From Alphaproteobacteria bacterium (GTDB taxonomy: Bacteria; Pseudomonadota; Alphaproteobacteria; Micavibrionales; UBA1664): DNA of 13,950 nucleotides. Made by a program: the position numbers and the translations under genes. Under the pieces are notes generated by a model that ran no database searches, was not told where the DNA came from, and saw only the letters and a list, made by a program, of their open reading frames with translations. Shown here piece after piece: positions 1-7,778 of the stretch. Positions within the stretch are counted from its first letter, which is position 1. Every line of letters starts with the position of its first letter. Location of the stretch: NCBI GenBank assembly GCA_018969935.1, contig JAGWXJ010000041.1, positions 1 to 13,950 of the forward strand. The letters run 5' to 3'.

Positions 1-121
1 CTATACCTGCTGGCCGGACCCCGAACAACCGCTGCGCGATGACTACGAATACGCACACCTTGCCCGTATTGCCGAATGGGCAAACGCCGACGATATGGAT
101 GACTTCGAGGACGCAGCATGA
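1..121 (+). CDS. addB: AddB, C-terminal end (double-strand break repair helicase-nuclease subunit), partial
   Basis: The reading frame is open from base 2 to the TGA at 119-121, giving 39 residues of a protein that begins outside the window. The tail contains DDYEYAHLARIAEW and then a run of acidic residues. This resembles the D-Y-x-H-L-A-R-x-x-E-W ending I know from alphaproteobacterial AddB. AddB partners AddA in the cytoplasmic complex that unwinds and resects double-strand DNA ends and loads RecA. The stop overlaps the addA start as ATGA (118-121), as expected for coupled subunits of one complex. The nuclease domain and any iron-sulphur cysteines lie outside the window or cannot be judged. 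Identity rests on this short tail plus the adjacent addA. Confidence 0.85.
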   Translation, partial: YTCWPDPEQPLRDDYEYAHLARIAEWANADDMDDFEDAA

Positions 122-3100
122 GAGAAGCACGCCGCCTGCCCGAGGAACAGAACCTTGCAGATACCGCAAACGCACTACAGGCCCGTGCCATATTGCCTGA
201 ACACAACGTATGGGTTGGCGCATCCGCAGGCTCCGGCAAAACCAAGGTACTGACCGAGCGCGTACTACGCCTTCTGTTGCCTGAAGGTGATAGAAAAGGC
301 GCCGACCCTGCAAAAATCCTCTGCATCACCTTCACAAAGGCCGCAGCAGCCGAGGTGCTGGAACGCATCATGCGCTACCTGCGCAAATGGGCCATCATCC
401 CCGAACCGGAATTGCTGGCTGAACTGGAAAAACTGTTCGGCCAAGCGCCTGACAAAACCCAGCTGGAAGCCGCACGCGCGCTCTTTGCCAAAATACTGGA
501 TGTGCCAGGCGGCATGAAAATCCTGACGATCCACGCCTTCTGCCAATCGGTTCTGGCCCGCTTCCCGATGGAGGCAAATCTCCCGCCGAAATTCGAAGTG
601 CTGGATGAAGCGGAATCGAAATCCCTGCTTACATCCATCCGCCACACCCTTATCGAAACCCGCACGGAAGCCGCTTCCTTTGATTATCTGGCCTCCATAA
701 AAAATGCCGAGGATATTGAAAAACTGATGGGGTCATTGGCAGCCGAACGCGGCCGCCTTTACGCCCTGCGTGAGCACTACGGGGGCACCGATGCACTATG
801 TGCAGCTGTCAGGTCACAACTCGGTGTATCCGATGGTGAAACAACAGAAGGCCTTATCGCAGACACCATGGCGAAAATACCCGCCGATGCGCTCCGCGCT
901 GTCATGCCGCTGTTCGAGGAAGGTACGAGAAATCTCGAAACACATGAAAAAATGGCACGTGTGTTGTCCACGCCGGAAAACGAGAGGGCACAACTTTATG
1001 GCGTCTATTACAGTATTTTCCTCACCGATAAAGGCCCACGGGTGCACTATAAGCAAGCCAAGGATAGCGAGGCCGTCCAAAAGCTTTTTGCAGCCGAAAT
1101 AGACAAGCTTGAAAAGCTCGATGCGAAGCTCCGTAACATCGCAACAGCCGATGCGACAATAGCCCTGCTGCGTTTTTCCCTTGCATCGCTCGATGCCTAT
1201 GAAACCGAAAAAAAGCGTCGCAACCGGCTGGATTACGAGGACTTGATCGAACGTACAAAAACCTTGCTTGGCCATGGCGGTGTGCATTGGGTGCATTACA
1301 AACTCGATGGCGGCATCGACCATATTCTGGTTGATGAGGCGCAGGATACAAACCCCGACCAGTGGGCCATCATCACCGCCCTATATGACGAATTTTACGA
1401 CGGCACCTCCGCCCGCGAACCTACAAAACGTACTACCTTCGTGGTAGGCGATGAAAAACAATCCATTTTCTCCTTCCAGCGTGCGGATCCTGCGGTATTC
1501 GGCACAATGCGCACCCGCCTTGAAATGAGGGCCGAGGAAGCGCAGCAAAAATTTAACAACATACCCATGCGCATATCTTTCCGCTCGGCACCTTCCATAC
1601 TGCGCGCAGTCGATGCTGTTTTTGCCCCACCCGATATGCGTAAGGGCGTCACCGATGAAGACATGCATCACAGCGCCTTCAATAGCGGCAAGGCTGGCCT
1701 GGTTGAAATATGGCCTGCAATAACAGGCACGGATAAAACGGCGCGCGGGGCTTGGGCAATCCCCGATGCAGCACAGGCAGCACCAAGCCCTGTAGCGGCA
1801 CTGGCCGAAAAACTGGCAACCACCATCCGCACCATGCTGGATGACCCGAATGCAAAACTGGAATCACAGGACCGCCGCATAAAAGCAGGCGACATCATGA
1901 TCCTGCTGAACAAACGCAAACCGCTGGCCGATGCCATTCTGAAGGCCTTGCGCCGCCACAACATACCGGTGAACGGTATTGACCGTATGGTGGTATCAAA
2001 ACAACTCGCCGTCATGGATGCCTTGTGCGCGCTCGCCTTCACGCTTCAGCCTGATGATGATCTGAATCTCGCAACACTCCTGAAAAGCCCCTTCATAGGG
2101 CTGGATGATGAAGCGCTGTTTGCCCTTGGCTATAAGCGCACGGGTACGCTTTGGTCATCCATAAGGTCAAACCCGTCCTATGCTGCAGTTACAAACTGGC
2201 TGGCATCCCTGCTTGATGGTGGCAGCAGCGTTTCGGCTTACATGCACCGCCTGCTATTTTCCCCCTGCCCTGCAAATAGCATAAGCGGCCTTAAGGCCAT
2301 CATGTCGAGATTAGGCGAGGACGTACGCGACCCCTTGCAGGAGCTTCTGGCCCGCGCCGATGCCTTCGATATGTCGGAGGCTGGTGGGCTTCAGGCCTTC
2401 CTAGAACAGGCCCGCGATGACGAGGGCGAAATCAAACGCCAGATGCCCGAAGGCGGCGACTGCGTACGCATGATGACGGTCCACGGCTCCAAAGGGCTGG
2501 AAGCGCCTATTGTTTTCATGCCGGATACCATTCGTTCCACCAACACGGTCAGCCGTACCGAGCCTATTTTATGGCCCGACAGGTCAGATGCGTATGCGGT
2601 GCCATTATGGGCCCCGAACAGTGACAACAGTGCCGATGCCTACACGGCACGCGTTAGCGAAGCCCGTGCAAAAGCGGATGATGAATACCGCCGCCTTTTA
2701 TATGTGGCACTAACCCGTGCGGCCGACCGGCTGTATATTGGAGGGGCGGACAAATACAAAAAGGGTAAAGCAGACCGCATATACAGCTGGTATGACCGCT
2801 GCTACAGCGCATTCACCGATGGCAGGCTGACGGAAGTCGAAGCACTGGATGACGGAACGCTACGCATCAGCAACCGCCAGACGGATGAAATAAAACCCGA
2901 TAAAAAACACGCAAATATTCAGGCCCGCAAAATCCCGCTGCCCGCGTGGGCGCATAAACAGGCCCCGCAACCTGAATTGCCGCCCAAACCCCTCGCACCC
3001 TCAAAACCGGAAAACGACGAGCCCGCGGCTCTCTCTCCCCTCTTTGGCGATACATCATACCGCTTCAGGCGCGGCCGCCTCATCCATACGCTCTTCCAGT

Positions 3101-3537
3101 TTCTGCCTGATTTACCGCAAGCAGATAGGGTATCACGTGCGCGTGAATGGCTTGCGCAATCGGCCCATGCCCTCGAAGCAGCCGAACAAAGCGAAATCCT
3201 CGAGGCTGTTATGCGTGTGCTCGATGATACCGCTTTTGCCCCGCTGTTTACTGCAAATGCCCGTGCCGAAGTACCGTTGACAGGCCTTCTGGGGCCCACC
3301 TCCATCGTATCGGGCCAAATAGACAGGCTACTCGTTACGGATACGGAAGTGCTGGTCATCGATTACAAGACAAACCGCCCCGCCCCCCGACACATAAGGG
3401 ACGTACCGGAAGCCTATAAGGCACAGATGCGCACCTACCGCGCCGTCCTTTCCAAAATCTGGCCAGAACACACCATTCGCTGCGCCCTTTTATGGACGGA
3501 TGGGCCAGATTTGATGGATATAACGGGCGTTTTATAG
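118..3537 (+). CDS. addA: AddA, double-strand break repair helicase-nuclease subunit
   Basis: This is a 1139-residue superfamily 1A helicase fused to a C-terminal nuclease, the usual AddA size and architecture. Helicase motifs appear in order: Walker A GASAGSGKT (34-42), motif Ia TFTKAAAAEV (71-80), DEAQDT (406-411), VVGDEKQSIFSFQ (442-454), SFRS (487-490), TVHGSKGLE (787-795) and YRRLLYVALTRAADR (857-871). The RecB/AddA-type nuclease signature follows: GRLIH (His990), GQID (Asp1069) and IDYKT (Asp1082, Lys1084), so the PD-(D/E)xK core looks intact. With AddB it processes double-strand breaks for RecA-dependent repair in the cytoplasm. The start is the ATG at 118, overlapping the addB stop as ATGA, which implies translational coupling. 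A Pro-rich linker near residues 955-970 separates the helicase and nuclease parts. No truncation or frameshift is visible. Confidence 0.97.
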   Translation: MREARRLPEEQNLADTANALQARAILPEHNVWVGASAGSGKTKVLTERVLRLLLPEGDRKGADPAKILCITFTKAAAAEVLERIMRYLRKWAIIPEPELLAELEKLFGQAPDKTQLEAARALFAKILDVPGGMKILTIHAFCQSVLARFPMEANLPPKFEVLDEAESKSLLTSIRHTLIETRTEAASFDYLASIKNAEDIEKLMGSLAAERGRLYALREHYGGTDALCAAVRSQLGVSDGETTEGLIADTMAKIPADALRAVMPLFEEGTRNLETHEKMARVLSTPENERAQLYGVYYSIFLTDKGPRVHYKQAKDSEAVQKLFAAEIDKLEKLDAKLRNIATADATIALLRFSLASLDAYETEKKRRNRLDYEDLIERTKTLLGHGGVHWVHYKLDGGIDHILVDEAQDTNPDQWAIITALYDEFYDGTSAREPTKRTTFVVGDEKQSIFSFQRADPAVFGTMRTRLEMRAEEAQQKFNNIPMRISFRSAPSILRAVDAVFAPPDMRKGVTDEDMHHSAFNSGKAGLVEIWPAITGTDKTARGAWAIPDAAQAAPSPVAALAEKLATTIRTMLDDPNAKLESQDRRIKAGDIMILLNKRKPLADAILKALRRHNIPVNGIDRMVVSKQLAVMDALCALAFTLQPDDDLNLATLLKSPFIGLDDEALFALGYKRTGTLWSSIRSNPSYAAVTNWLASLLDGGSSVSAYMHRLLFSPCPANSISGLKAIMSRLGEDVRDPLQELLARADAFDMSEAGGLQAFLEQARDDEGEIKRQMPEGGDCVRMMTVHGSKGLEAPIVFMPDTIRSTNTVSRTEPILWPDRSDAYAVPLWAPNSDNSADAYTARVSEARAKADDEYRRLLYVALTRAADRLYIGGADKYKKGKADRIYSWYDRCYSAFTDGRLTEVEALDDGTLRISNRQTDEIKPDKKHANIQARKIPLPAWAHKQAPQPELPPKPLAPSKPENDEPAALSPLFGDTSYRFRRGRLIHTLFQFLPDLPQADRVSRAREWLAQSAHALEAAEQSEILEAVMRVLDDTAFAPLFTANARAEVPLTGLLGPTSIVSGQIDRLLVTDTEVLVIDYKTNRPAPRHIRDVPEAYKAQMRTYRAVLSKIWPEHTIRCALLWTDGPDLMDITGVL

Positions 3538-3539
3538 CC

Positions 3540-3569
3540 TTGACCTTGCTGCCCCAAGCGCCATATTAA
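3540..3569 (+). promoter_or_regulatory. Possible sigma-70-type promoter for trxA
   Basis: TTGACC (3540-3545) matches the -35 consensus at five of six bases. CATATT (3562-3567, 16-base spacer) or TATTAA (3564-3569, 18-base spacer) could serve as the -10, each at four of six. It lies in the 60-base gap between the addA stop and the trxA start. It would give trxA its own expression, which is plausible for a highly expressed thioredoxin. This is an eye match only. Confidence 0.4.
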
Positions 3570-3597
3570 AAGGGTCCAATCTTAAAAGGGGAAAACC

Positions 3598-3915
3598 ATG
3601 GCACTCGCCGCTACCGACACCAATTTCGAAACCGAAGTCCTTAATTCGTCCGAGCCTGTTCTGGTCGATTTCTGGGCCGAATGGTGCGGCCCATGCAAAA
3701 TGCTTTCGCCCATCGTGGACGAACTCTCGAACGACCTGAAAGGCCGCGTAAAAGTCGTGAAGGTCAACATCGATGAAAACCCGAACACGCCCACAAAATA
3801 CGGCGTACGTGGCATCCCCACCCTGATGCTTTTCAAGGGCGGCAATCTGGCTGCCACAAAAGTAGGCGCAATGCCCAAGGCCCAGCTAGCCCAGTGGGTT
3901 GAATCGCAGATCTAG
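3598..3915 (+). CDS. trxA: Thioredoxin 1
   Basis: This is a 105-residue cytoplasmic thioredoxin of standard length with no signal peptide. The redox-active motif WCGPC is at residues 29-33. The buried aspartate of VDFWAEW is Asp24, and the cis-proline loop RGIPT (Pro74) is present, so the active site is complete. It reduces disulfides in partners such as ribonucleotide reductase and is itself recharged by thioredoxin reductase. The ATG at 3598 is preceded by a purine-rich GGGG (3588-3591) about six bases upstream, a good ribosome-binding site. It follows addA by 60 bases, an arrangement familiar from other Alphaproteobacteria. Its TAG stop overlaps the stop of the convergent dehydrogenase gene. 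Confidence 0.97.
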   Translation: MALAATDTNFETEVLNSSEPVLVDFWAEWCGPCKMLSPIVDELSNDLKGRVKVVKVNIDENPNTPTKYGVRGIPTLMLFKGGNLAATKVGAMPKAQLAQWVESQI

Positions 3916-4670
3916 TTAACTTTCTGCGGTAACGCCCGCGCAATCCATTCGGATACGCAAACAGGCAGCGCCGCAAAAAACCAGACAGCAAAGGCCATGG
4001 GCGCGGGAAATGCAATCCGCGCCCTGTTTTTTTGAAGCCCCCGCGCAATAACCGCAGCTGCCCTATCCGCCTCCATGAAAAAGGGCATGCGGAAGTTGTT
4101 TTTGGCCGTAATCCGGCTGGCAACAAAGCCTGGGCAAATCACATTCACGCGCACACCGTACTTGGCCATGCTGCCGCGTAACCCTTCGCCATAAAGTTTT
4201 ACAAACCCTTTGGATGCCGCATAGGCAGGCGCGCCCGATAAACCACGATACCCCGCAAGCGACGCCATCATGGCCACTTGCCCGCCCCCGCGTGCGGCCA
4301 TACGCGGCAATACGGGGTCTATGGTATTGCAAACGCCGTTGATATTGGTGGCAAACATATCCCCTGCAGCCTGCATGCTTTGCGCGGTGGGTTCTTGGGC
4401 ACCGCCGCCGCCAACGCCTGCATTGGCCACCAGCAAATCGATAGGGTAGGCGTTATCAAACCCCTCTAGCCACGCGGCCATGCCGGCACGGTCGGCAACA
4501 TCAAGCACACGCACAATGGTTTTGGCGCCCTTGGCTTCTGCATTGCTGGCTACGGCCTTTAGGCGCGCTTCATCGCGCCCCGTAAGGCCAAGCACAACAC
4601 CACTGGCTGCATAATGCAGTGCAAGCGCCTCGCCGATACCGCTACTAGCCCCTGTTATCACGATGTTCAT
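3912..4670 (-). CDS. Short-chain dehydrogenase/reductase (SDR family), substrate unknown
   Basis: This is a 252-residue classical SDR, an NAD(P)-dependent oxidoreductase with a Rossmann fold. The cofactor loop TGASSGIG is at 6-13 and NAG at 83-85. The catalytic set is Asn109, Ser137 and the YxxxK pair Tyr150/Lys154, so it should be active. After the PG motif (180-181) the C-terminus has a hydrophobic stretch (about 225-237, AFAVWFFAALPV region), longer than in soluble SDRs. This hints at membrane association and a lipid-like substrate, which is inference. It is the last gene of the four-gene minus-strand operon. Its ATG overlaps the rsmA stop as ATGA (4667-4670), so it is probably translationally coupled. 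The substrate cannot be read from the sequence. Confidence 0.9.
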   Translation of the reverse strand: MNIVITGASSGIGEALALHYAASGVVLGLTGRDEARLKAVASNAEAKGAKTIVRVLDVADRAGMAAWLEGFDNAYPIDLLVANAGVGGGGAQEPTAQSMQAAGDMFATNINGVCNTIDPVLPRMAARGGGQVAMMASLAGYRGLSGAPAYAASKGFVKLYGEGLRGSMAKYGVRVNVICPGFVASRITAKNNFRMPFFMEADRAAAVIARGLQKNRARIAFPAPMAFAVWFFAALPVCVSEWIARALPQKVN

Positions 4671-5515
4671 GTTGCTGCCCCGCTAACAAGCTGCGCCAGC
4701 TTTACAAACGCGCTGGCGGGCACATCCTCGGCCCGCGCGGTTTCATCAATGCCTGCCTGTGCCAGTAAATGCACATATGCCTTGAGCGTCGAGCGCAGCA
4801 TCTTGCGCCGCTGGCCAAAGGCCTCGGCCACAAGCTTCTCCATCACATCAAACGTAACGCCATCTGTGCGCACTTTTGGTAAAAAGCGTACCACTGCCGA
4901 ATGCACCTTGGGCGGCGGCGTAAAAGCCGACGGGGGCAACACCTTGGCTACCTTCACATCACACAACCACTGCGCCATAACGGCAAGGCGGCCATAGGCC
5001 TTGCTGTCAGGTGTGGCCACAATCCGCTCCGCCACTTCCTTCTGGAACATCAGCAACATGAAACGCGTAGCCTTGTCGCCCCGCGCATGGATACCGCGCA
5101 AAAGGTTGATAAGTATGGGCGTGGCAACATTATAGGGCAGGTTGGCTATCACAACACGCAGCCCTTCCTCGCCACATGCAAGCGCATCAAATTCCAGTGC
5201 GTCTGCATGGTGAAGTGTAAGCCTGCCGCCCGCAGCAGATACCAGTGGCTGCAACGCCTCGATAGCGCGCGTATCATATTCAATGGCATGGACACCGCGC
5301 GCACCGGAAAGCAGCAAAGCCCGCGTAAGCCCGCCGGGGCCGGGGCCAATTTCAACGGCATCAAGCCCATCAAGGCTTCCGTTCAGCTTGGCTATACTCG
5401 CCGTCAGATTAAGATCCAGAAGAAAGTTCTGCCCAAGCGCCTTCGTAGCCTGCAACCCGCCCTCGCGGATCACGTCGCGCAAGGGCGGCAGTGCTGCAAT
5501 AGCCTCGTTAGACAC
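4667..5515 (-). CDS. rsmA: 16S rRNA (adenine1518-N6/adenine1519-N6)-dimethyltransferase
   Basis: RsmA (KsgA) dimethylates two adjacent adenines near the 3' end of 16S rRNA late in small-subunit assembly, using S-adenosylmethionine. The 282-residue protein has the family landmarks: LGQNFLLD (27-34), SAM-binding EIGPGPGGLT (55-64), the acidic IEYD (78-81), catalytic NLPYNV (125-130), FTPPPKVHSAVV (198-209) and QRRKMLRSTLK (235-245) in the C-terminal domain. The start is a GTG at 5513-5515. The frame has a TAG just upstream, and the N-terminal LPPLRDVIRE looks conserved, so no other start fits as well. It overlaps the end of surA by eight bases and shows no clear Shine-Dalgarno, which suggests translation coupled to surA. 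The active site appears complete. Confidence 0.97.
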   Translation of the reverse strand: MSNEAIAALPPLRDVIREGGLQATKALGQNFLLDLNLTASIAKLNGSLDGLDAVEIGPGPGGLTRALLLSGARGVHAIEYDTRAIEALQPLVSAAGGRLTLHHADALEFDALACGEEGLRVVIANLPYNVATPILINLLRGIHARGDKATRFMLLMFQKEVAERIVATPDSKAYGRLAVMAQWLCDVKVAKVLPPSAFTPPPKVHSAVVRFLPKVRTDGVTFDVMEKLVAEAFGQRRKMLRSTLKAYVHLLAQAGIDETARAEDVPASAFVKLAQLVSGAAT

Positions 5516-6755
5516 GGCGTTCTATGTATGCAGTACCAATAAGGTCGCGCAGGTAACGCTTTTGCAGCATATCCAGCCGCTGGAGGCCCAGCTTGCGTTC
5601 TATCGCGGCATCATTGGCCATCGGCCCTTTAGGATCGGAGCGCGAGCATACCATGCGGATAATCGATTTGTTGGCCGTGTATTCTGGCGGCGTTGCGCGG
5701 CCGATATCATAACTGCCAAGCAAGGCCTTTTCGGAATCCGTAAGCTCGCTGATGGCGGCCTTGCGCTCGGCCAGCTTGTAACGCTTGTCTGAAGCCGCCA
5801 CTTTTACAATATCGATACAGCCCGTCAGGTCCTTTGCAATGCGCTCGGCCTCGGCCTTCATCTCTTTTTCACGCATGCCTGTACCGTCAATAACCAGTTC
5901 GCGCATATCAAGCACGGCATCATCGATTTCTGCCAAAGCATCAATCGTGCGGGCTTCATTCACATACAAAAGGTAATACCCGTCATCGCCCTTAACAGGG
6001 TCGCTCACCTGCTTCAGGGGCAGGGCTGCAAGCGCACGGTCAACAGCTGGCTCAAGCTGGCCTTCCTGCACCCACCCGATAATCCCGCCTTGGGCGGCAC
6101 TGGCCGACTGTGATTGCTCGCGCGCGGTTTCCATGAATTTCTTACCCTTGCGGATCTGGTTTGCCAGTGTTTGCGCAAGCGCACGTACGCGCGCATCATC
6201 AGCTGCTGCCGATACGGGCAGGAAAATCTCGGCAGCAAAATACTCCTTCTTGCCGGCCGAGGCGCTAAGCCTGTCCTTTTCTGCCTTGATTTCGGATGGT
6301 CCTATCACGACGCGGGGGCGAAGCACCTGCTGGATAACTTTACCCCAGCCAAGCTGCGCACGGATCTGGCGCTCGATGGATGATACGCGGATGCCCTGCT
6401 TTGTAAGTATGCCTTTGAACTGCTCGACCGTAAGCTTGTTGTTCTCGGCAATCTTTTTAAAGCCTCCGTTCACTTCCTCGTCGGTCACGATGGCGCCCTG
6501 TTTTTTGGCTTCCTGCAATTGCACGGTTTCGGCAATCAGGCCTTCCAAAACCTGTGTCTTCACACGCTCCAGCATCTCGGGGCTTGGTGCCTTGCCGGAT
6601 GATTTGAGCAGCATTTCAGCGCGGTCACGCAAATCCGTGGTTGTCACGATATCGTCGTTCACAACGGCGGCTATGCCCTCTTCACCCGCATGCGCAACCA
6701 CAGGCGCGAATGCCATAAACAGGGCGAATATATAAAGGGAAAACGTTTTCATCAT
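5508..6755 (-). CDS. surA: SurA-like periplasmic chaperone (parvulin-type peptidyl-prolyl isomerase family)
   Basis: SurA escorts outer-membrane proteins across the periplasm to the BAM complex. The 415-residue product starts with a signal peptide of about 23 residues (hydrophobic FSLYIFALFMAFAPVVA, then AHA-GEE as a likely signal peptidase I site). A SurA N-terminal domain follows (about 25-160, with VVNDDIVTTTDL), then one recognisable parvulin domain (about 170-270, EYFAAEIFLP to GYYLLYVNEAR). A C-terminal segment has two cysteines (Cys313 and Cys370) flanking a region without clear parvulin motifs. The parvulin domain has Glu and Tyr where active parvulins usually carry His (AEIFL, GYYLL), so it may act as a chaperone only. 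The ATG at 6755 overlaps the upstream epimerase stop as ATGA; a second Met codon directly follows. Confidence 0.88.
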   Translation of the reverse strand: MMKTFSLYIFALFMAFAPVVAHAGEEGIAAVVNDDIVTTTDLRDRAEMLLKSSGKAPSPEMLERVKTQVLEGLIAETVQLQEAKKQGAIVTDEEVNGGFKKIAENNKLTVEQFKGILTKQGIRVSSIERQIRAQLGWGKVIQQVLRPRVVIGPSEIKAEKDRLSASAGKKEYFAAEIFLPVSAAADDARVRALAQTLANQIRKGKKFMETAREQSQSASAAQGGIIGWVQEGQLEPAVDRALAALPLKQVSDPVKGDDGYYLLYVNEARTIDALAEIDDAVLDMRELVIDGTGMREKEMKAEAERIAKDLTGCIDIVKVAASDKRYKLAERKAAISELTDSEKALLGSYDIGRATPPEYTANKSIIRMVCSRSDPKGPMANDAAIERKLGLQRLDMLQKRYLRDLIGTAYIERRV

Positions 6756-7705
6756 GCGCTCTTTCTGGCAGGGCCGCCCTCGCGGTAACGCGAGAGCATG
6801 GCAGGCAACATCCCCTCAAGGGCGGTGCTTTCAATCCCGAGATCGGAAAGCCCGAAGGAACCTGACGCCACGATATTGTCGGTCTTCAGGCTTTTGACTT
6901 GGTCAACCGTAAGGGGCGGGGAAGGCAATAGCTGTAATACCGATGCCTTGGCAGCAGCCAGCGCAAACGGCAACGGCATAAGCGGGCGCACAAGGCCTGT
7001 GGCCTTGAACATCATTTGCAGCAATTCCTTGAAACTGTATATGCGCGGGCCACCCAGTTCATAAATGCGGCCCTCGGGGTTGGTTGTGCCGCTCGCAGGT
7101 TTGGTAGCAGCAGCAAATACGGCCTTGGCTACATCACCAACATAAACAGGTTGGAATTTTGTATGGCCGCCGCCAATCAGGGGCAGCGCAGGCATGATAC
7201 GCGCGAGTTTTGCAAATCTGCCAAAAAATCCGTCTTCGGGCCCGAAAACGATGGATGGGCGCAACACAACCGCCTTGGGAAAAGCTTTGAGCACGGCCAG
7301 CTCGCCCTCGCGCTTCGTTTGCGCGTAAACCGATTGGCTACGGTCGCAGGCAAGCGCACTTACAAATACAAACCGTTTGGCATGGTGGCGTGTGGCAGCT
7401 TCCGCCACTTGAGCAGGGTAGTCGCGGTGTACACGCGTAAAGCCCTTGGTACTAGCATGTAAAACACCGGGCAAATAAATCACCACATCCGCACCGCGCA
7501 CGGCAACATCAATGCTTGCAGGGTCGTTTGTATGAGCCTGTACGGGCACAACCTGCCCGACATCGCCATACACCCTCAAAAAATACGCCTTTGTTGCGCT
7601 GCGGCTAACCGCGCGCACGATGTATCCGGCATCCGCAAAAGCGCGGACAACATGGCGCCCGATGAAACCGGTGGCACCAAATACGGTAGCGACTTTTTGT
7701 TGCAT
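6752..7705 (-). CDS. NAD(P)-binding, NDUFA9-like epimerase/dehydratase family protein
   Basis: This 317-residue protein is of the atypical extended SDR group related to complex I subunit NDUFA9. It has a nucleotide-binding FGATGFIG (9-16), a YxxxK pair (Tyr127/Lys131 in SVYAQTK) and RPSIVFGPEDGFFGRFA, a hallmark of this subfamily. I chose the ATG at 7703-7705 because AAGGAG lies just upstream on the minus strand (near 7710-7715); a TTG 10 codons earlier would only add poorly supported residues. In mitochondria the relative stabilises complex I. Bacterial members are usually free-standing and may bind NADPH or act on ubiquinone- or lipid-related substrates. It leads the operon with surA, rsmA and an SDR, overlapping surA by four bases. 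The exact role is unknown. Confidence 0.87.
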   Translation of the reverse strand: MQQKVATVFGATGFIGRHVVRAFADAGYIVRAVSRSATKAYFLRVYGDVGQVVPVQAHTNDPASIDVAVRGADVVIYLPGVLHASTKGFTRVHRDYPAQVAEAATRHHAKRFVFVSALACDRSQSVYAQTKREGELAVLKAFPKAVVLRPSIVFGPEDGFFGRFAKLARIMPALPLIGGGHTKFQPVYVGDVAKAVFAAATKPASGTTNPEGRIYELGGPRIYSFKELLQMMFKATGLVRPLMPLPFALAAAKASVLQLLPSPPLTVDQVKSLKTDNIVASGSFGLSDLGIESTALEGMLPAMLSRYREGGPARKSA

Positions 7706-7778
7706 GTGACTCCTTATGCTTGACGGCAGGGGCAAGAATGGGGCGAGATAATGAAAAAAGCAAGATACAGGGCAGAAA
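7706..7778. promoter_or_regulatory. Divergent intergenic region between epimerase operon and unidentified gene
   Basis: This 73-base gap must hold promoters for both directions unless the genes are read from farther away. On the plus strand TTGACG (7720-7725) and GATAAT (7747-7752) each match consensus at five of six bases, but their 21-base spacing is too long for a normal sigma-70 promoter. No convincing pair is visible on the minus strand. The Shine-Dalgarno AAGGAG for the minus-strand gene lies inside this gap. Confidence 0.3.

Noticed and set aside
4901..5542. Long plus-strand open frame (213 codons) opposite rsmA, and similar long frames opposite addA, surA, uvrD and pyrC.
   Set aside because: They lie antisense to genes with complete family motifs, show no protein features of their own and are explained by coding-strand composition.
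7706..7735. Extended start of the NDUFA9-like gene at the TTG 7733-7735.
   Set aside because: The ATG at 7705 has a close AAGGAG and begins right before the nucleotide-binding strand.
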